From assembly GCF_900129295.1 (NCBI RefSeq), contig NZ_FQUU01000003.1:62001-126000 (forward strand): a DNA stretch of 64,000 bases, written 5' to 3'. The notes beneath the pieces are model-generated. The model was not told the origin of the DNA. It was given only the letters and a program-made list of their open reading frames with translations, and did not search any database. This DNA is from Flavisolibacter ginsengisoli DSM 18119 (GTDB lineage Bacteria > Bacteroidota > Bacteroidia > Chitinophagales > Chitinophagaceae). The position numbers were made by a program, and so were the translations under genes. Positions 46,100 through 55,159 of the stretch are shown here, one piece after another (position 1 is the stretch's first letter; the number at the start of each line of letters is the position of its first letter).

Positions 46100-46990
46100 T
46101 TATTTTATAGCTATTGTATCTTTTTTCTGGGGGGTAGTACCTGGGTAAGCACTTGCCAGCGACAACTCGTATTCATCTTTTTCCTTTAAGATCTTAATAA
46201 GTTGCCTGAGCTGGAACGAATCTGCGCTTTTAGCATATACCTGGTCATGAGCCAGTAATACCAGGTGGTCGGGATGTTTTGTATTTCCCTTCCTGAATAC
46301 ACTGTCTATTTCATCAGACATTTTCTCAGCGCTGGTCATCACGCTCATGGTCTTGTGATCAAACTGCCATTCCAGATCCCAGCCCATCACAATAAATCCT
46401 GCCTTTTGAAGCGAATCAGCGGCTGCAGCGCTTTTTTTGATGTCAGTAAACTGAATGCTGTCTGTACGCCAGATATTCCTTCCTGGTGTGCGCACAATAT
46501 CATTTGTTAAATGCAGGCTGTCCTGGCTTCGTTCGAAATCGTGTACTACAGAATCGGGCTCCTGGTAAAATTTCTCATAATGGTTGTGGGCATGAGAATA
46601 ACTATGGTTACACAATTCTATCTCCCTGGCCATTTGTAAGCTGTCCCACATTCTTTCCTGGCTGCTGCTGGCAAAGACATGTTCGCCCACGATGAAGAAA
46701 GTTACAGGCACTTTTTCATCCTGCATGATATGCAGGACATTTTTGGTGCCCCGGTTGGGACCATCATCAAAGGTGAGGTAGAGTTTTTTCTTTTTCTTTT
46801 TGTTCTTTATAGTTGTTTTTGCTGGGAGTTCTGTAATTACTGAGACAGCAGCAGCTTCTTTAATAACTGCGGCAGGCGGAGTAAATATTACTCTTGAAGG
46901 TTTGTGACAGGAGAACAAAAAAATAAATGCAAATAGACTGGTTTTGGCTAAAGTGGAATAAGGATCACCACCATCATCTGAGGATTCCAT
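46100..46990 (-). CDS. Polysaccharide deacetylase (CE4/NodB) lipoprotein
   Basis: The 296-residue protein has a hydrophobic segment with lipobox-like LFSC at residue 28 (SLFAFIFLFSCHKP) and a Lys-rich linker at about 61-69. The NodB domain follows: YLTFDDGPNRGTKNVL with the catalytic/metal Asp pair at 75-76, ELCNHSYSHAHNHYE with the metal-binding histidines, and HLVLLAHDQVYAK. It is predicted to remove acetyl groups from a cell-wall or surface glycan outside the inner membrane. The N-terminal region before the lipobox is unusually acidic, so the true start could be further in. Confidence 0.87.
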   Translation of the reverse strand: MESSDDGGDPYSTLAKTSLFAFIFLFSCHKPSRVIFTPPAAVIKEAAAVSVITELPAKTTIKNKKKKKKLYLTFDDGPNRGTKNVLHIMQDEKVPVTFFIVGEHVFASSSQERMWDSLQMAREIELCNHSYSHAHNHYEKFYQEPDSVVHDFERSQDSLHLTNDIVRTPGRNIWRTDSIQFTDIKKSAAAADSLQKAGFIVMGWDLEWQFDHKTMSVMTSAEKMSDEIDSVFRKGNTKHPDHLVLLAHDQVYAKSADSFQLRQLIKILKEKDEYELSLASAYPGTTPQKKDTIAIK

Positions 46991-47285
46991 CTGAAATAAA
47001 TATTTACTATGAATATATTACTGAACACAGCCATTATGCAAATTTCTTTGGTTAAAGAAAATGTAAAGGCAAACAACGTTTACCTGGAATCTTATTTGTT
47101 CAAGTTTCTTCTTTTGTTTTTGTCGCAGTAAGCCTTCGGTGGTTGGAGTTTAAGTTATAGTCTAATGTTTATTGTATGGTTTTTTGTTTATTCAAAACTT
47201 TACCGATAAAATAAATCCTTCTGTCTAAAATATTTGCTGCACCAATAGCGAAACATAAAATTTGCACCCGATAAACCACCATCCA
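46991..47285. other. Intergenic region upstream of the deacetylase gene
   Basis: This AT-rich segment is about 295 bases of a 441-base gap and probably holds the promoters of the deacetylase gene (leftward) and of the small ORF at 47286 (rightward). No further gene or repeat is evident. Confidence 0.3.
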
Positions 47286-47381
47286 ATGTTTAACCTGTTC
47301 GATATTCAATTCTTAAGAACAACCATCAAAGTAATTGCAGTTGTGATCATGCTCTTTGTGATCGTCAATGTTTTTGCATAA
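47286..47381 (+). CDS. Candidate 31-residue membrane protein
   Basis: A short ORF reads MFNLFDIQFLRTTIKVIAVV followed by IMLFVIVNVFA. It has an amphipathic start, one Arg/Lys pair and a hydrophobic tail of about 17 residues, compatible with one membrane span. It stands alone between the deacetylase and the carboxypeptidase-regulatory-domain genes. No family is recognised. The composition is more protein-like than random, but length alone does not prove it. Confidence 0.35.
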   Translation: MFNLFDIQFLRTTIKVIAVVIMLFVIVNVFA

Positions 47382-47431
47382 GAGGTTCTTCCCTGTTTTT
47401 ATTCCCTTGTAGTTTTACCTGGTCTATCCAT

Positions 47432-48511
47432 TCAGTTCCCGGGTTCATAATCGTATGGAAGCAGGTCAGCGAGGTTCTTCCAACTCCAGTAGCCCTGGTT
47501 GATCCAATTTCTCTGGTCAACAAAATACCCGTTGGGTTTTATCAATATCGCATCCAGCAGGTCCACATAAGAGATCTGGGTCTTTACGTCAAGAGGTAAT
47601 CCATACTGCTGCAGGTACTCTTTTTCAGGTGCCTTTTTTGAATAGGTTATGCTCACCTTCCCGGGAAACCATAGTTCTGCGTCGGATGTAGTATCATTGA
47701 AGAAATAATAGCTGGAATCGTATGGATTTGCCAGCCGGTCAAACTTTGTTGTACTGTTCTTTGATAAAATGTCTACAGTAAACCCACTTTGTTTAAGGGT
47801 ACTGTCATAATACGACCTGATAAAATGAAGCCTTGATCCATAATAAGCTTGTTCTCTTGCCTGTTTCCATTCCGCTTTTTGTTCCGGCGTCCCCTCCATA
47901 TCAGTGTACAGGCAATAGCCCCTGTATGAATTGATCTCAATTTTATAAGAATGAACAAATGAATCCAATTCATAGCGCATGGTATAGCCAAGTGCATTGT
48001 TCTTCACTTGCAAAGGCTCTGAAGCTAATACCTTTAGCCGGTCATTTTTTTTATAATAAAAGAATTTAAGCACTTCTGGATTCACCAGGGTGCAACTATC
48101 AGCAAAAGGTGTGCGCCCAATAAAATGGTCAATAAAGAACTTACCGTATTTCTCCCATCCATCCGTTACTTCATTGCTGCTCCTTATCACGATCTCGCTC
48201 ATGCTGTTATCAGCCTTTTGAAGCTCAAGGTTGAATTCCCTGTCAGAAACTGCCTCAAAGTTGATAGTGCGGCTTACATAGCCTGTAAAGGATACGATCA
48301 ACTCGTACCCGCCTTTATCCAGGTAAAGGCGATAATTTCCTTCTTTATCTGTAACAGTGCCCTTGGTAGTGTTCTGCGCAAATACAGAAGCACCTTCCAG
48401 TGGCAACTTTGTTTCAGCATCAGTAATTTTTCCTGTAACAGTACTTTGAGAAAAAACAATGGCAGATATGAACAGGGAAATGGAGGCCAGGAGGAGGTGT
48501 GGTCTTTTCAT
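47432..48511 (-). CDS. Secreted protein with carboxypeptidase-regulatory-like domain
   Basis: The 359-residue protein has a signal peptide (LLLASISLFISAIVFSQ). A CarbopepD_reg-2/DUF4480-like beta-sandwich at about 22-105 follows (TVTGKITDAETKLPLEGASV, GTVTDKEGNYRLYLDKGGYE, VSFTGYVSRTINF), as found at the N-terminus of TonB-dependent receptors, but no receptor barrel follows. The remaining 250 residues (SEIVIRSSNEVTDGWEKYGK onward) are conserved in Bacteroidetes-type proteins with no known function. It is probably periplasmic or surface-exposed. Confidence 0.8.
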   Translation of the reverse strand: MKRPHLLLASISLFISAIVFSQSTVTGKITDAETKLPLEGASVFAQNTTKGTVTDKEGNYRLYLDKGGYELIVSFTGYVSRTINFEAVSDREFNLELQKADNSMSEIVIRSSNEVTDGWEKYGKFFIDHFIGRTPFADSCTLVNPEVLKFFYYKKNDRLKVLASEPLQVKNNALGYTMRYELDSFVHSYKIEINSYRGYCLYTDMEGTPEQKAEWKQAREQAYYGSRLHFIRSYYDSTLKQSGFTVDILSKNSTTKFDRLANPYDSSYYFFNDTTSDAELWFPGKVSITYSKKAPEKEYLQQYGLPLDVKTQISYVDLLDAILIKPNGYFVDQRNWINQGYWSWKNLADLLPYDYEPGN

Positions 48512-48532
48512 AGTAGTACTAAAATAGAAAAA

Positions 48533-49555
48533 TTAAAGCGTTATTTCACCTCTTCCCAGTGCTGCTTTATATTTTTCACAGGAATTTGCAATAACGGTTT
48601 CAAGAGGAGTAAAGCTAAATCCCGGGAGTGCTGCACATAATGCAGAATTATCAAAGCTTGTCTGGCTCTGTGCTACCTTGGCTGTTTCCCGCGTCAAAAG
48701 TGGCTTACTTCCAGTAAGCATAGCTTTCATGCTTTCCATTCTCCAGGCTAGTTCACCCATTGCTTTGGTGGCTTCCCGGGCAGGCCTTGGTTTTCCAAAA
48801 TTATCAGCAATAGTATTGAACAGTTTTTGGAAAGGCCAGTTCTCTGCATTCAGAATATATCTTTCCTGGCTTATGTCAGACTCAAGCAATTGCACCGTTG
48901 CTTCTGCCACATCTTCCACACCTACAAATCCATTAACGCCTTTCGTATACCAGTTAAATCCTTTATAAGCATTTTTAAAGATGGCACAACTTGATTGATG
49001 CCAGTTTCCATAACCCAGGATGGTACTTGGATTGATCACAACCCCTTCCAGTCCCTCGGCAAAGCCCCTGTACACATGCATTTCAGCATGGTGTTTAGAA
49101 ATGGCATAATGCGTATTGCTACTGTTGTCTTGCCATTTCTTTTCTTCTGTTACCATTTCTTTCCTGCTGGTTCTTCCCAGCGCTGCAACGGAACTCACAT
49201 GTATCAATCTATTAACCCCGCGCTCAACAGCACAATTGACCACGTTTGCCGTTCCCTCAACATTCACCTGGTACATTTTATCGCGATCTTTCCTGTCAAA
49301 GGATACAATAGCTGCGGCATGTATCACTGCCCATACACCTTCCAGCGCATCTTCAAGCGATACTACATCCAGTACATCAGCATCTACCCATTCCACTTTT
49401 TCAAGGATTCCGGATGGAATGAAAAACGGAAGTGCAGCAGAGCGCCGGGTGGCCCTGACAGTAAATCCCTTTTCTATAAGATTCTTTAAAATATATGCAC
49501 CGAGAAAGCCCGTACCGCCGGTTACAAGAACTTTTCCTGTTTGATTCATTGACAT
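48533..49555 (-). CDS. NAD(P)-dependent SDR reductase (3-beta-HSD/dihydroflavonol-reductase type)
   Basis: The 340-residue extended SDR has KVLVTGGTGFLGAYILKNLI in outline at residues 8-27 (GxxGxxG), WAVIHAAAIVSFD, and the Y-x3-K catalytic pair in THYAISKHHAEMHVYRG. It resembles the dihydroflavonol-4-reductase/hydroxysteroid dehydrogenase group that acts on small aliphatic or terpenoid substrates; the substrate is not predictable. The 3-hydroxyacyl-CoA dehydrogenase gene lies 51 bases upstream on the same strand. Confidence 0.87.
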   Translation of the reverse strand: MSMNQTGKVLVTGGTGFLGAYILKNLIEKGFTVRATRRSAALPFFIPSGILEKVEWVDADVLDVVSLEDALEGVWAVIHAAAIVSFDRKDRDKMYQVNVEGTANVVNCAVERGVNRLIHVSSVAALGRTSRKEMVTEEKKWQDNSSNTHYAISKHHAEMHVYRGFAEGLEGVVINPSTILGYGNWHQSSCAIFKNAYKGFNWYTKGVNGFVGVEDVAEATVQLLESDISQERYILNAENWPFQKLFNTIADNFGKPRPAREATKAMGELAWRMESMKAMLTGSKPLLTRETAKVAQSQTSFDNSALCAALPGFSFTPLETVIANSCEKYKAALGRGEITL

Positions 49556-49606
49556 TAATGGTGACGAAAATATTACGAATCAATGGTTTCACCTATCAAC
49601 TGCTCA

Positions 49607-50446
49607 CTAATAATCATAATATCCTTTTTTAGTCTTCTTACCAAGTTGTCCCAGCCTGACTTTTTCTTCCTGCAGGTAAGATGGTTTCAGGCGTTCAGGT
49701 CTATTCAATTGTTCATATACAGAGCAGCTAACAGCATAATTAACATCATTTCCAATAAGATCCATTAATTTAAATGGTCCCATTTTAAATCCCCGACTTT
49801 CTAAAATCTGGTCAATAGTGGCGTAATCGGCAATTCCTTCTTCTGCAATACGTAATGATTCAATATAAAAAGGCCGGGCCACCCGGTTTACTATAAAGCC
49901 TGGCGAATCTTTACATACAACGGGCTGTTTACCCAACTTACGTGTAAATTCCACCAATGCAATTATTGAAGCATCACTGGTAGCTTCTCCTTTTACTACT
50001 TCCACCAGTTTCATTACAGGGGCAGGATTAAAAAAATGGAGGCCTGCAAAGCGTTGAGGGCCCGGGATATGTTTTGCTATGGCATTAATAGAAAGAGAAG
50101 AGGTGTTTGAGGCGAAAAGAGTTTGTTCAGTATTGATCTTTGATAGCTCACCAAACAGGCCAATCTTGGCTTCCATCTTTTCAATGATGGCTTCTATCAC
50201 CAGGTCTGCAATGCAATCAGCTATTGAATTTGTGAACCGGATGTTGCTAAGCATGTTTTCTTTTTGATCTGCCTGGAGCCTTCCTTTCTCTACCAGTTTG
50301 TCCAGGTCATTGTTGATCTTCTGTTTAGCTCTCTCTAAAACTTCTTCGTTCAGATCGTAAAGAATGGTTGAAAAGCCAGCACTGGCGCAGGCTTGTGCTA
50401 TGCCACTACCCATTGTTCCCGCTCCGCAAATGCAAATCTTGTTCAT
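49607..50446 (-). CDS. hbd: 3-hydroxybutyryl-CoA dehydrogenase
   Basis: The 279-residue protein is a stand-alone 3-hydroxyacyl-CoA dehydrogenase. It has the NAD-binding ICICGAGTMGSGIAQACASA, NTSSLSINAIA, the catalytic His in RFAGLHFFNPAPVMKLVEVV and the family block DSPGFIVNRVARPFY. It oxidises 3-hydroxyacyl-CoA in fatty-acid or butanoate metabolism. No enoyl-CoA hydratase is fused or adjacent, so the chain-length preference is open. Confidence 0.92.
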   Translation of the reverse strand: MNKICICGAGTMGSGIAQACASAGFSTILYDLNEEVLERAKQKINNDLDKLVEKGRLQADQKENMLSNIRFTNSIADCIADLVIEAIIEKMEAKIGLFGELSKINTEQTLFASNTSSLSINAIAKHIPGPQRFAGLHFFNPAPVMKLVEVVKGEATSDASIIALVEFTRKLGKQPVVCKDSPGFIVNRVARPFYIESLRIAEEGIADYATIDQILESRGFKMGPFKLMDLIGNDVNYAVSCSVYEQLNRPERLKPSYLQEEKVRLGQLGKKTKKGYYDY

Positions 50447-50514
50447 CTGTTGATATTAGTCAGTAAAAATATGGTACAATAATTTCTAACTTTATAAAGA
50501 CCAAAGAAATCAGG

Positions 50515-50709
50515 ATGAAATATAAAAATGCCATATTGGTTGCACTGGCTGGCGCTTTTGCTGCAGTGGTAGCAGTTTTAGTAGTCAGGAAGAAACAGGA
50601 AATGGAGGGGGAGAGGCCCCCACGCAAGGCACCGCAATTGAAGGATGTCAAGAATCCTGGCGACCAGTCAGAGTTCTTAACTTCTCCTGGTGACTCCGAA
50701 ATAGGTTAG
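50515..50709 (+). CDS. Small single-span membrane protein
   Basis: The 64-residue protein has one transmembrane segment (AILVALAGAFAAVVAVLVV, residues 6-24), then RKKQ and a hydrophilic Pro/Lys/Asp-rich tail. The positive residues just after the helix suggest a cytoplasmic tail. It resembles small YtxH-like membrane proteins in layout only. The next gene on the same strand starts 82 bases downstream. Function unknown. Confidence 0.6.
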   Translation: MKYKNAILVALAGAFAAVVAVLVVRKKQEMEGERPPRKAPQLKDVKNPGDQSEFLTSPGDSEIG

Positions 50710-50791
50710 CCAGGCCGATATTTCCACACCGCTGAAAATACCATGACAGAAGATCCCTTATCTCTATATACTAAAACTTTAAATCTTCATT

Positions 50792-51409
50792 ATGCCTACA
50801 ACTGCCGGCAGTGACGTGTTTCGTAGAAGATATTCTGGTTCTGTTGCTTTCCTGGTAGGGTTGCTGCTCTTTTTTCTTCCTTTTGTGGTAATTAAATGTA
50901 ATAATACTCCGTATGCAGAAAATACGGGGTTAGGACTTGCTTTTGGCACCAATTACCAGGTTACAGCTCAAAAACAGCTTCCCGATATCCTGCAAAATAA
51001 TAAGGGTAAAGAAGTCAATAAGGAAGAAGAAAAAGGGAAACTCTATGTGATGGCCCTGGTTGCCCTCCTGGCGGGCGTAGCAGGCCTGCTCTTTTCTTTG
51101 TCAAAAACCCGTAGCTCGTCATCGGTTTCCAGTCTTATGGGAGTACTAGCCGCTGTATGTCTTATTGTAGTTATGTTCCAGATCAATAGTGATGTGAAAA
51201 GAAATTCAGGTGGTAATGTCACGGGGGATATTTCAAATAATATAAAGGTTACAGCCAGTTATACTGTATGGTATTTCATTGCTATTGCCAGCTTCCTGGC
51301 TGCAGCATTCTTTAGTTATAAGCGTGGAGATCTCTCAGCTTCAGCTGGTACGGATCCGCTACCTAAGGCTGATAGAGAAGAAATGGCTAAGCCCCCGGAT
51401 GGTTGGTAA
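50792..51409 (+). CDS. Hypothetical four-span membrane protein
   Basis: The 205-residue protein has four hydrophobic segments: VAFLVGLLLFFLPFVVIKCN (about 18-37), LYVMALVALLAGVAGLLFSL, SLMGVLAAVCLIVVMFQI and YTVWYFIAIASFLAAAFFSY. An exported loop of about 45 residues separates the first two. No family is recognised. It ends close to a terminator shared with convergent pheS. Confidence 0.65.
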   Translation: MPTTAGSDVFRRRYSGSVAFLVGLLLFFLPFVVIKCNNTPYAENTGLGLAFGTNYQVTAQKQLPDILQNNKGKEVNKEEEKGKLYVMALVALLAGVAGLLFSLSKTRSSSSVSSLMGVLAAVCLIVVMFQINSDVKRNSGGNVTGDISNNIKVTASYTVWYFIAIASFLAAAFFSYKRGDLSASAGTDPLPKADREEMAKPPDGW

Positions 51410-51426
51410 GGGCAGTCTTCAATAAA

Positions 51427-51449
51427 AAAGACCTCTTTTGAAGGTCTTT
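51427..51449. terminator. Terminator between convergent genes
   Basis: AAAGACCT (51427-51434) pairs with AGGTCTTT (51442-51449) around a seven-base loop. The T-rich flank on the minus strand fits pheS termination 22 bases after its stop; it may also serve the rightward gene. Confidence 0.75.
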
Positions 51450-51470
51450 GATCATTTAGCTCATATTTTA

Positions 51471-52502
51471 TCAGACTGCACTATCAAACTGTTTCAGAAA
51501 GCGGGCGTCGTTTTCACTAAACAGTCTTATATCATTGACATCATACAATAACAAGGCTGGTCGCTCTATACCCATTCCAAAAGCATAACCTGTATACTTG
51601 TTGCTGTCAATGCCACAGTTCTCCAACACTTTCGGATGTACCATGCCGCATCCCAGTATTTCCACCCAGCCGGTATGTTTACAGATACGGCAACCTTTGC
51701 CTCCGCAGATAAAGCAGCTCACATCCATCTCCGCACTGGGTTCTGTAAAAGGAAAATAGGAAGGCCTGAAACGGACCTTCGTGTCCTTGCCAAACATTTC
51801 CTGCACAAAGAAGTACAGTGTTTGCTTCAGGTCGGCAAAGCTTACATTTTCATCAATGTACAACCCTTCTATCTGGTGAAAGAAGCAATGAGAGCGGGCA
51901 GAAATTGTTTCATTGCGGTACACACGCCCGGGACAAATGATCCTAATAGGCAGTTTTCCTTTTTGCATCTCCCTTATCTGCACATTGCTGGTATGCGTGC
52001 GTAACAACCAGTCAGGGTTCTGATGAATGTAGAAAGTATCCTGCATATCACGGGCAGGATGATTCTCCGGCAGGTTCAATGCGGTGAAGTTGTGCCAGTC
52101 GTCCTCTATCTCGGGGCCATCTGCTACCGAAAATCCCAGTCGTTGAAAGATATTCACCATGCGGTTGCGCACAAGCGTAATTGGATGGCGGGAACCAATA
52201 GTAATGGCGTCTCCCGGCAAGGAAAGATCTATTTCTTCTTCTGTGGAACTGGTAGCACCTGCAGAGGATTCTTTTGCCTGTTCATAACGGGCTTCGGCAA
52301 ACTGTTTGAATTCATTCAGTACCTGTCCAAACTCTTTTTTGCGATCATTTGGCACATTACGCATCTCGCCAAAAAGATTTTTTACAAGCCCTTTGGTGCC
52401 CAGGTACTTGATACGGTATTCTTCCAGCTGCTGGGGCGTTACGATCTCGTATGCCTCAATATCTTTCCGGAATCCTTCAATTTGCTGCAACAATCCTTCC
52501 AT
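51471..52502 (-). CDS. pheS: Phenylalanyl-tRNA synthetase alpha subunit
   Basis: The 343-residue protein has an N-terminal coiled coil and class II aminoacyl-tRNA synthetase motifs: HPITLVRNRMVNIFQRLGF, motif 2 in RIICPGRVYRNETISARSHC, and motif 3 in GYAFGMGIERPALLLYDVND. RPSYFPFTEPSAEMDVSCFI contributes Phe binding. A cysteine cluster (CFICGGKGCRICKHTGW) is typical of many bacterial PheS. It acts as a heterotetramer with PheT in charging tRNA-Phe. pheT is not adjacent, which is usual in Bacteroidetes. Confidence 0.97.
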   Translation of the reverse strand: MEGLLQQIEGFRKDIEAYEIVTPQQLEEYRIKYLGTKGLVKNLFGEMRNVPNDRKKEFGQVLNEFKQFAEARYEQAKESSAGATSSTEEEIDLSLPGDAITIGSRHPITLVRNRMVNIFQRLGFSVADGPEIEDDWHNFTALNLPENHPARDMQDTFYIHQNPDWLLRTHTSNVQIREMQKGKLPIRIICPGRVYRNETISARSHCFFHQIEGLYIDENVSFADLKQTLYFFVQEMFGKDTKVRFRPSYFPFTEPSAEMDVSCFICGGKGCRICKHTGWVEILGCGMVHPKVLENCGIDSNKYTGYAFGMGIERPALLLYDVNDIRLFSENDARFLKQFDSAV

Positions 52503-52584
52503 GACCGCAAAGATAGGAGATGAAGCATTAGAGCCCTTAAGCAGTGAGAGCCAGTAATTGAATAAACATCAAAAAGGAATATTC

Positions 52585-53424
52585 CTATAATTCAGTAGCA
52601 TTAAAAGTGTCGCCCTGGTTAATATCACCGGTATCAAAACCTTTCTTGAACCAATACATCCTTTGAGCGGAGGTGCCGTGGGTGAAGGACTCCGGCACCA
52701 CATAACCCTGGGCTTCCTTCTGCAGCCTGTCATCACCAATGGCATTGGCCGCATTCAGGGCTTCCTCTATATCGTTGGCTTCCAGGTAGCCTTTTCCTTT
52801 TTCATAATGCGCCCATACACCAGCAAAGAAGTCGGCTTGCAGTTCCAGGCGCACTGAATATTGATTGTATTCTTCTTCGCTAAGGCGGCTGCGTAGTCTT
52901 TGCACTTTATCGGAGATACCAAGAAGGTACTGGATATGATGACCCACCTCGTGTGCCACCACGTACGCCATGGCAAAATCTCCCGGCGCGCCAAAGCGTT
53001 CTTTCAGATCGTCATAAAAGGAGAGATCTATATATAACTTCTGGTCTGCGGGGCAATAAAAGGGACCTGTAGAGGCACTGGCATTACCACAGCCCGACTG
53101 GGTTACACCACTAAATAGTACTAGCGTTGGCTTAGGATAATCCTTTCCTTCTTTCGCCAGTAACTGTTGCCAGGTATCTTCCAGGTCTTTAAGCACTACG
53201 CTAACAAACTGGGCTTCCTGGTCCTGGGCAGCTTTCTGCTCTGTGCTCATGGGCTGGCCCTGGTTTGGAAGGGGTAACTGGGTATTGCTTCCGTCGCCTC
53301 CCAGTAATAGGTTCAATACAAGTGCAATTACACCAAGTATTCCTCCACCAACAGCTACCTGTCCTCCAGATACACCCCTTCTGTCTTCTACATTATCGCT
53401 TCCCTTTCTTCCTTGCCAAAGCAT
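52585..53424 (-). CDS. Neutral zinc metallopeptidase (YpfJ family)
   Basis: The 279-residue protein has a cytoplasmic RRGVSGGQ stretch, one transmembrane helix (GGILGVIALVLNLLLGG, about 27-43) and an exported domain with the zinc motif AMAYVVAHEVGHHIQYLLG. RLELQADFFAGVWAHY carries the third ligand region, and SFTHGTSAQRMYWFKKGF is the conserved C-terminus. The family is annotated as putative neutral zinc metallopeptidases; the protein target is unknown. All catalytic residues are present. Confidence 0.93.
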   Translation of the reverse strand: MLWQGRKGSDNVEDRRGVSGGQVAVGGGILGVIALVLNLLLGGDGSNTQLPLPNQGQPMSTEQKAAQDQEAQFVSVVLKDLEDTWQQLLAKEGKDYPKPTLVLFSGVTQSGCGNASASTGPFYCPADQKLYIDLSFYDDLKERFGAPGDFAMAYVVAHEVGHHIQYLLGISDKVQRLRSRLSEEEYNQYSVRLELQADFFAGVWAHYEKGKGYLEANDIEEALNAANAIGDDRLQKEAQGYVVPESFTHGTSAQRMYWFKKGFDTGDINQGDTFNATEL

Positions 53425-53571
53425 AATTGATTCTTTTTGAATTAAGTATAAAAAAACGTGCCCAACAGGCTATTTCATTTCAATTAGCCTAACCTAATTT
53501 ACCGCTTGTTTATCAATTTCTCTATTCTCCAGGGCTATAGTTTCCTTGAAAAACCATTTATTTGCCTCCCA

Positions 53572-55107
53572 ATGAAATCAATAATAAAGCTGGCGCCACG
53601 TATTATTCTTTTTTCTGTATTGCTCATTTCAGCTTCCTGCTCGGTTTTCAAAGGAGGAGGTAATGACAATAAGCTTGAGGTAACGTTCGTCCATATTAAT
53701 GATGTATATGAAATAGCCCCATTGGCAGGGGGAACACAAGGTGGAATGGCAAGGGTGGCAACGCTTAAAAAAGAGTATAAAGCCAAAAATCCAAATACAT
53801 TACTGGTCATTGGAGGCGATTTCTTAAGTCCATCTGTTTATAACAGTTTGCAATACCAGGGAAAACCCATCAGGGGACAGCAAATGGTGGAATCCATGAA
53901 TGCCGCCGGCATGGACCTGGCAGTATTTGGTAACCACGAATTCGATATTAAAGAATCGGAGCTTCAACAACGCATTAATGAATCACATTTCCAGTGGATA
54001 TCCTCAAATGCTTTTCATAAGGAAGGCGGTATAATAAAACCTTTTACGAAAAATGACTCTGCATTCCCTAAAACCTTTATCATGAATCTACGGGATGCAG
54101 ATGGAACAACTGCACGTATAGGTTTTATGGGTATCGTACTGCCATTTAATAAGGCAGATTATGTTTCTTATTCAGACCCCCTCAAATCTGCAAAAGAAGC
54201 TTATAACTTACTAAAAGATTCTGTAGATGCAGTGATCGCCATAACCCACCAGGCTGTATACGAAGACAGTATTTTGGCTAAGGAGATACCAGGACTGGCA
54301 TTGATATTAGGTGGCCATGAACACGATATGCGTTTCCTGCACGTAGGGAATATATATATTGCCAAGGCACACGCCAATGCCAAATCAGCTTTCGTAGTGA
54401 ACCTGACCATTAATAAAAAGAAAAGGTCAACCCTGGTAAAGCCAAAGCTGGTTTACCTGGACCAGAGTATTGCCCTGGATAGTGTCACAAATGCAGTAGT
54501 ACAAAAGTGGACGTCCATTGCGAATAATAATTATCAATCTCTGGGATTCGACGCTGCAAAAGTGGTCATGGATCATAATGGACCTTTGGATGGAAGGGAA
54601 ACTGAAATAAGGTCTCATGCTACAAACCTTACCCAACTCATTATGAGTTCCATAAAAGAGGCGGTGCCCACAGCGGAAGTTGTTTTAATGAATTCTGGAT
54701 CCATACGCGTAGATGATTTCCTGCAAATGCCATTAACTGAATATGATATTATCCGCACCATGCCATTTGGTGGAGGCATCAGGGAAGCAGATTTCAAGGG
54801 CAGCCTGTTGATCAAAACACTGGAACAGGGCAGGAAGAACAGGGGGAATGGTGGTTTTCTGCAATATAATAAGGAAGTGACCCGCGAGGACGGCACCTGG
54901 AAGATCAACGGTCAACCTATTGTGCCTGAACGAACTTACCATGTGGGTATAACAGACTTTCTATTAACAGGTAAGGAAGCCAACCTTGACTTTTTAAATC
55001 CTGCCAATCCGGAGTTAATTAGATTATACAAGGCGGAAACTTCCAGTAAGGATCCCCGTTCAGATGTCAGGTTGGCTGTGGTAAGTTACCTGGAAAAGCA
55101 CCAATAA
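53572..55107 (+). CDS. 5'-nucleotidase / metallophosphatase lipoprotein (UshA-like)
   Basis: The start chosen gives MKSIIKLAPRIILFSVLLIS followed by ASCSVF, a lipoprotein signal; the longer form from 53506 has a non-signal N-terminus. The metallophosphatase domain has VHINDVYEIAP, VIGGDFLSPS, FGNHEFD, ITHQAVYED and GGHEHDM. The 5'-nucleotidase C-terminal domain carries MNSGSIRVD and PFGGGIREADFKG. About 511 residues. It likely hydrolyses nucleotides or related phosphoesters in the periplasm; exact substrate is open. Confidence 0.92.
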   Translation: MKSIIKLAPRIILFSVLLISASCSVFKGGGNDNKLEVTFVHINDVYEIAPLAGGTQGGMARVATLKKEYKAKNPNTLLVIGGDFLSPSVYNSLQYQGKPIRGQQMVESMNAAGMDLAVFGNHEFDIKESELQQRINESHFQWISSNAFHKEGGIIKPFTKNDSAFPKTFIMNLRDADGTTARIGFMGIVLPFNKADYVSYSDPLKSAKEAYNLLKDSVDAVIAITHQAVYEDSILAKEIPGLALILGGHEHDMRFLHVGNIYIAKAHANAKSAFVVNLTINKKKRSTLVKPKLVYLDQSIALDSVTNAVVQKWTSIANNNYQSLGFDAAKVVMDHNGPLDGRETEIRSHATNLTQLIMSSIKEAVPTAEVVLMNSGSIRVDDFLQMPLTEYDIIRTMPFGGGIREADFKGSLLIKTLEQGRKNRGNGGFLQYNKEVTREDGTWKINGQPIVPERTYHVGITDFLLTGKEANLDFLNPANPELIRLYKAETSSKDPRSDVRLAVVSYLEKHQ

Positions 55108-55159
55108 AATTTGTTGGGAAATGGTTATCTTTTAGGTTCTAAAATCAAAACCAACTCTC

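Noticed and set aside
48125-48640. 171-codon ORF on the plus strand
   Set aside because: Lies antisense within the carboxypeptidase-regulatory-domain gene and the start of the SDR gap; both of those have clear domains, so this is a shadow frame.
49595-49620. Short sequence GCTCACTAATAAT resembling part of the repeat near 61420
   Set aside because: Only about 18 bases match, they fall at the end of the hbd coding region and no hairpin follows; chance or coding constraint is likelier.
52023-52523. 166-codon ORF on the plus strand
   Set aside because: Fully antisense to pheS, which has all synthetase motifs.
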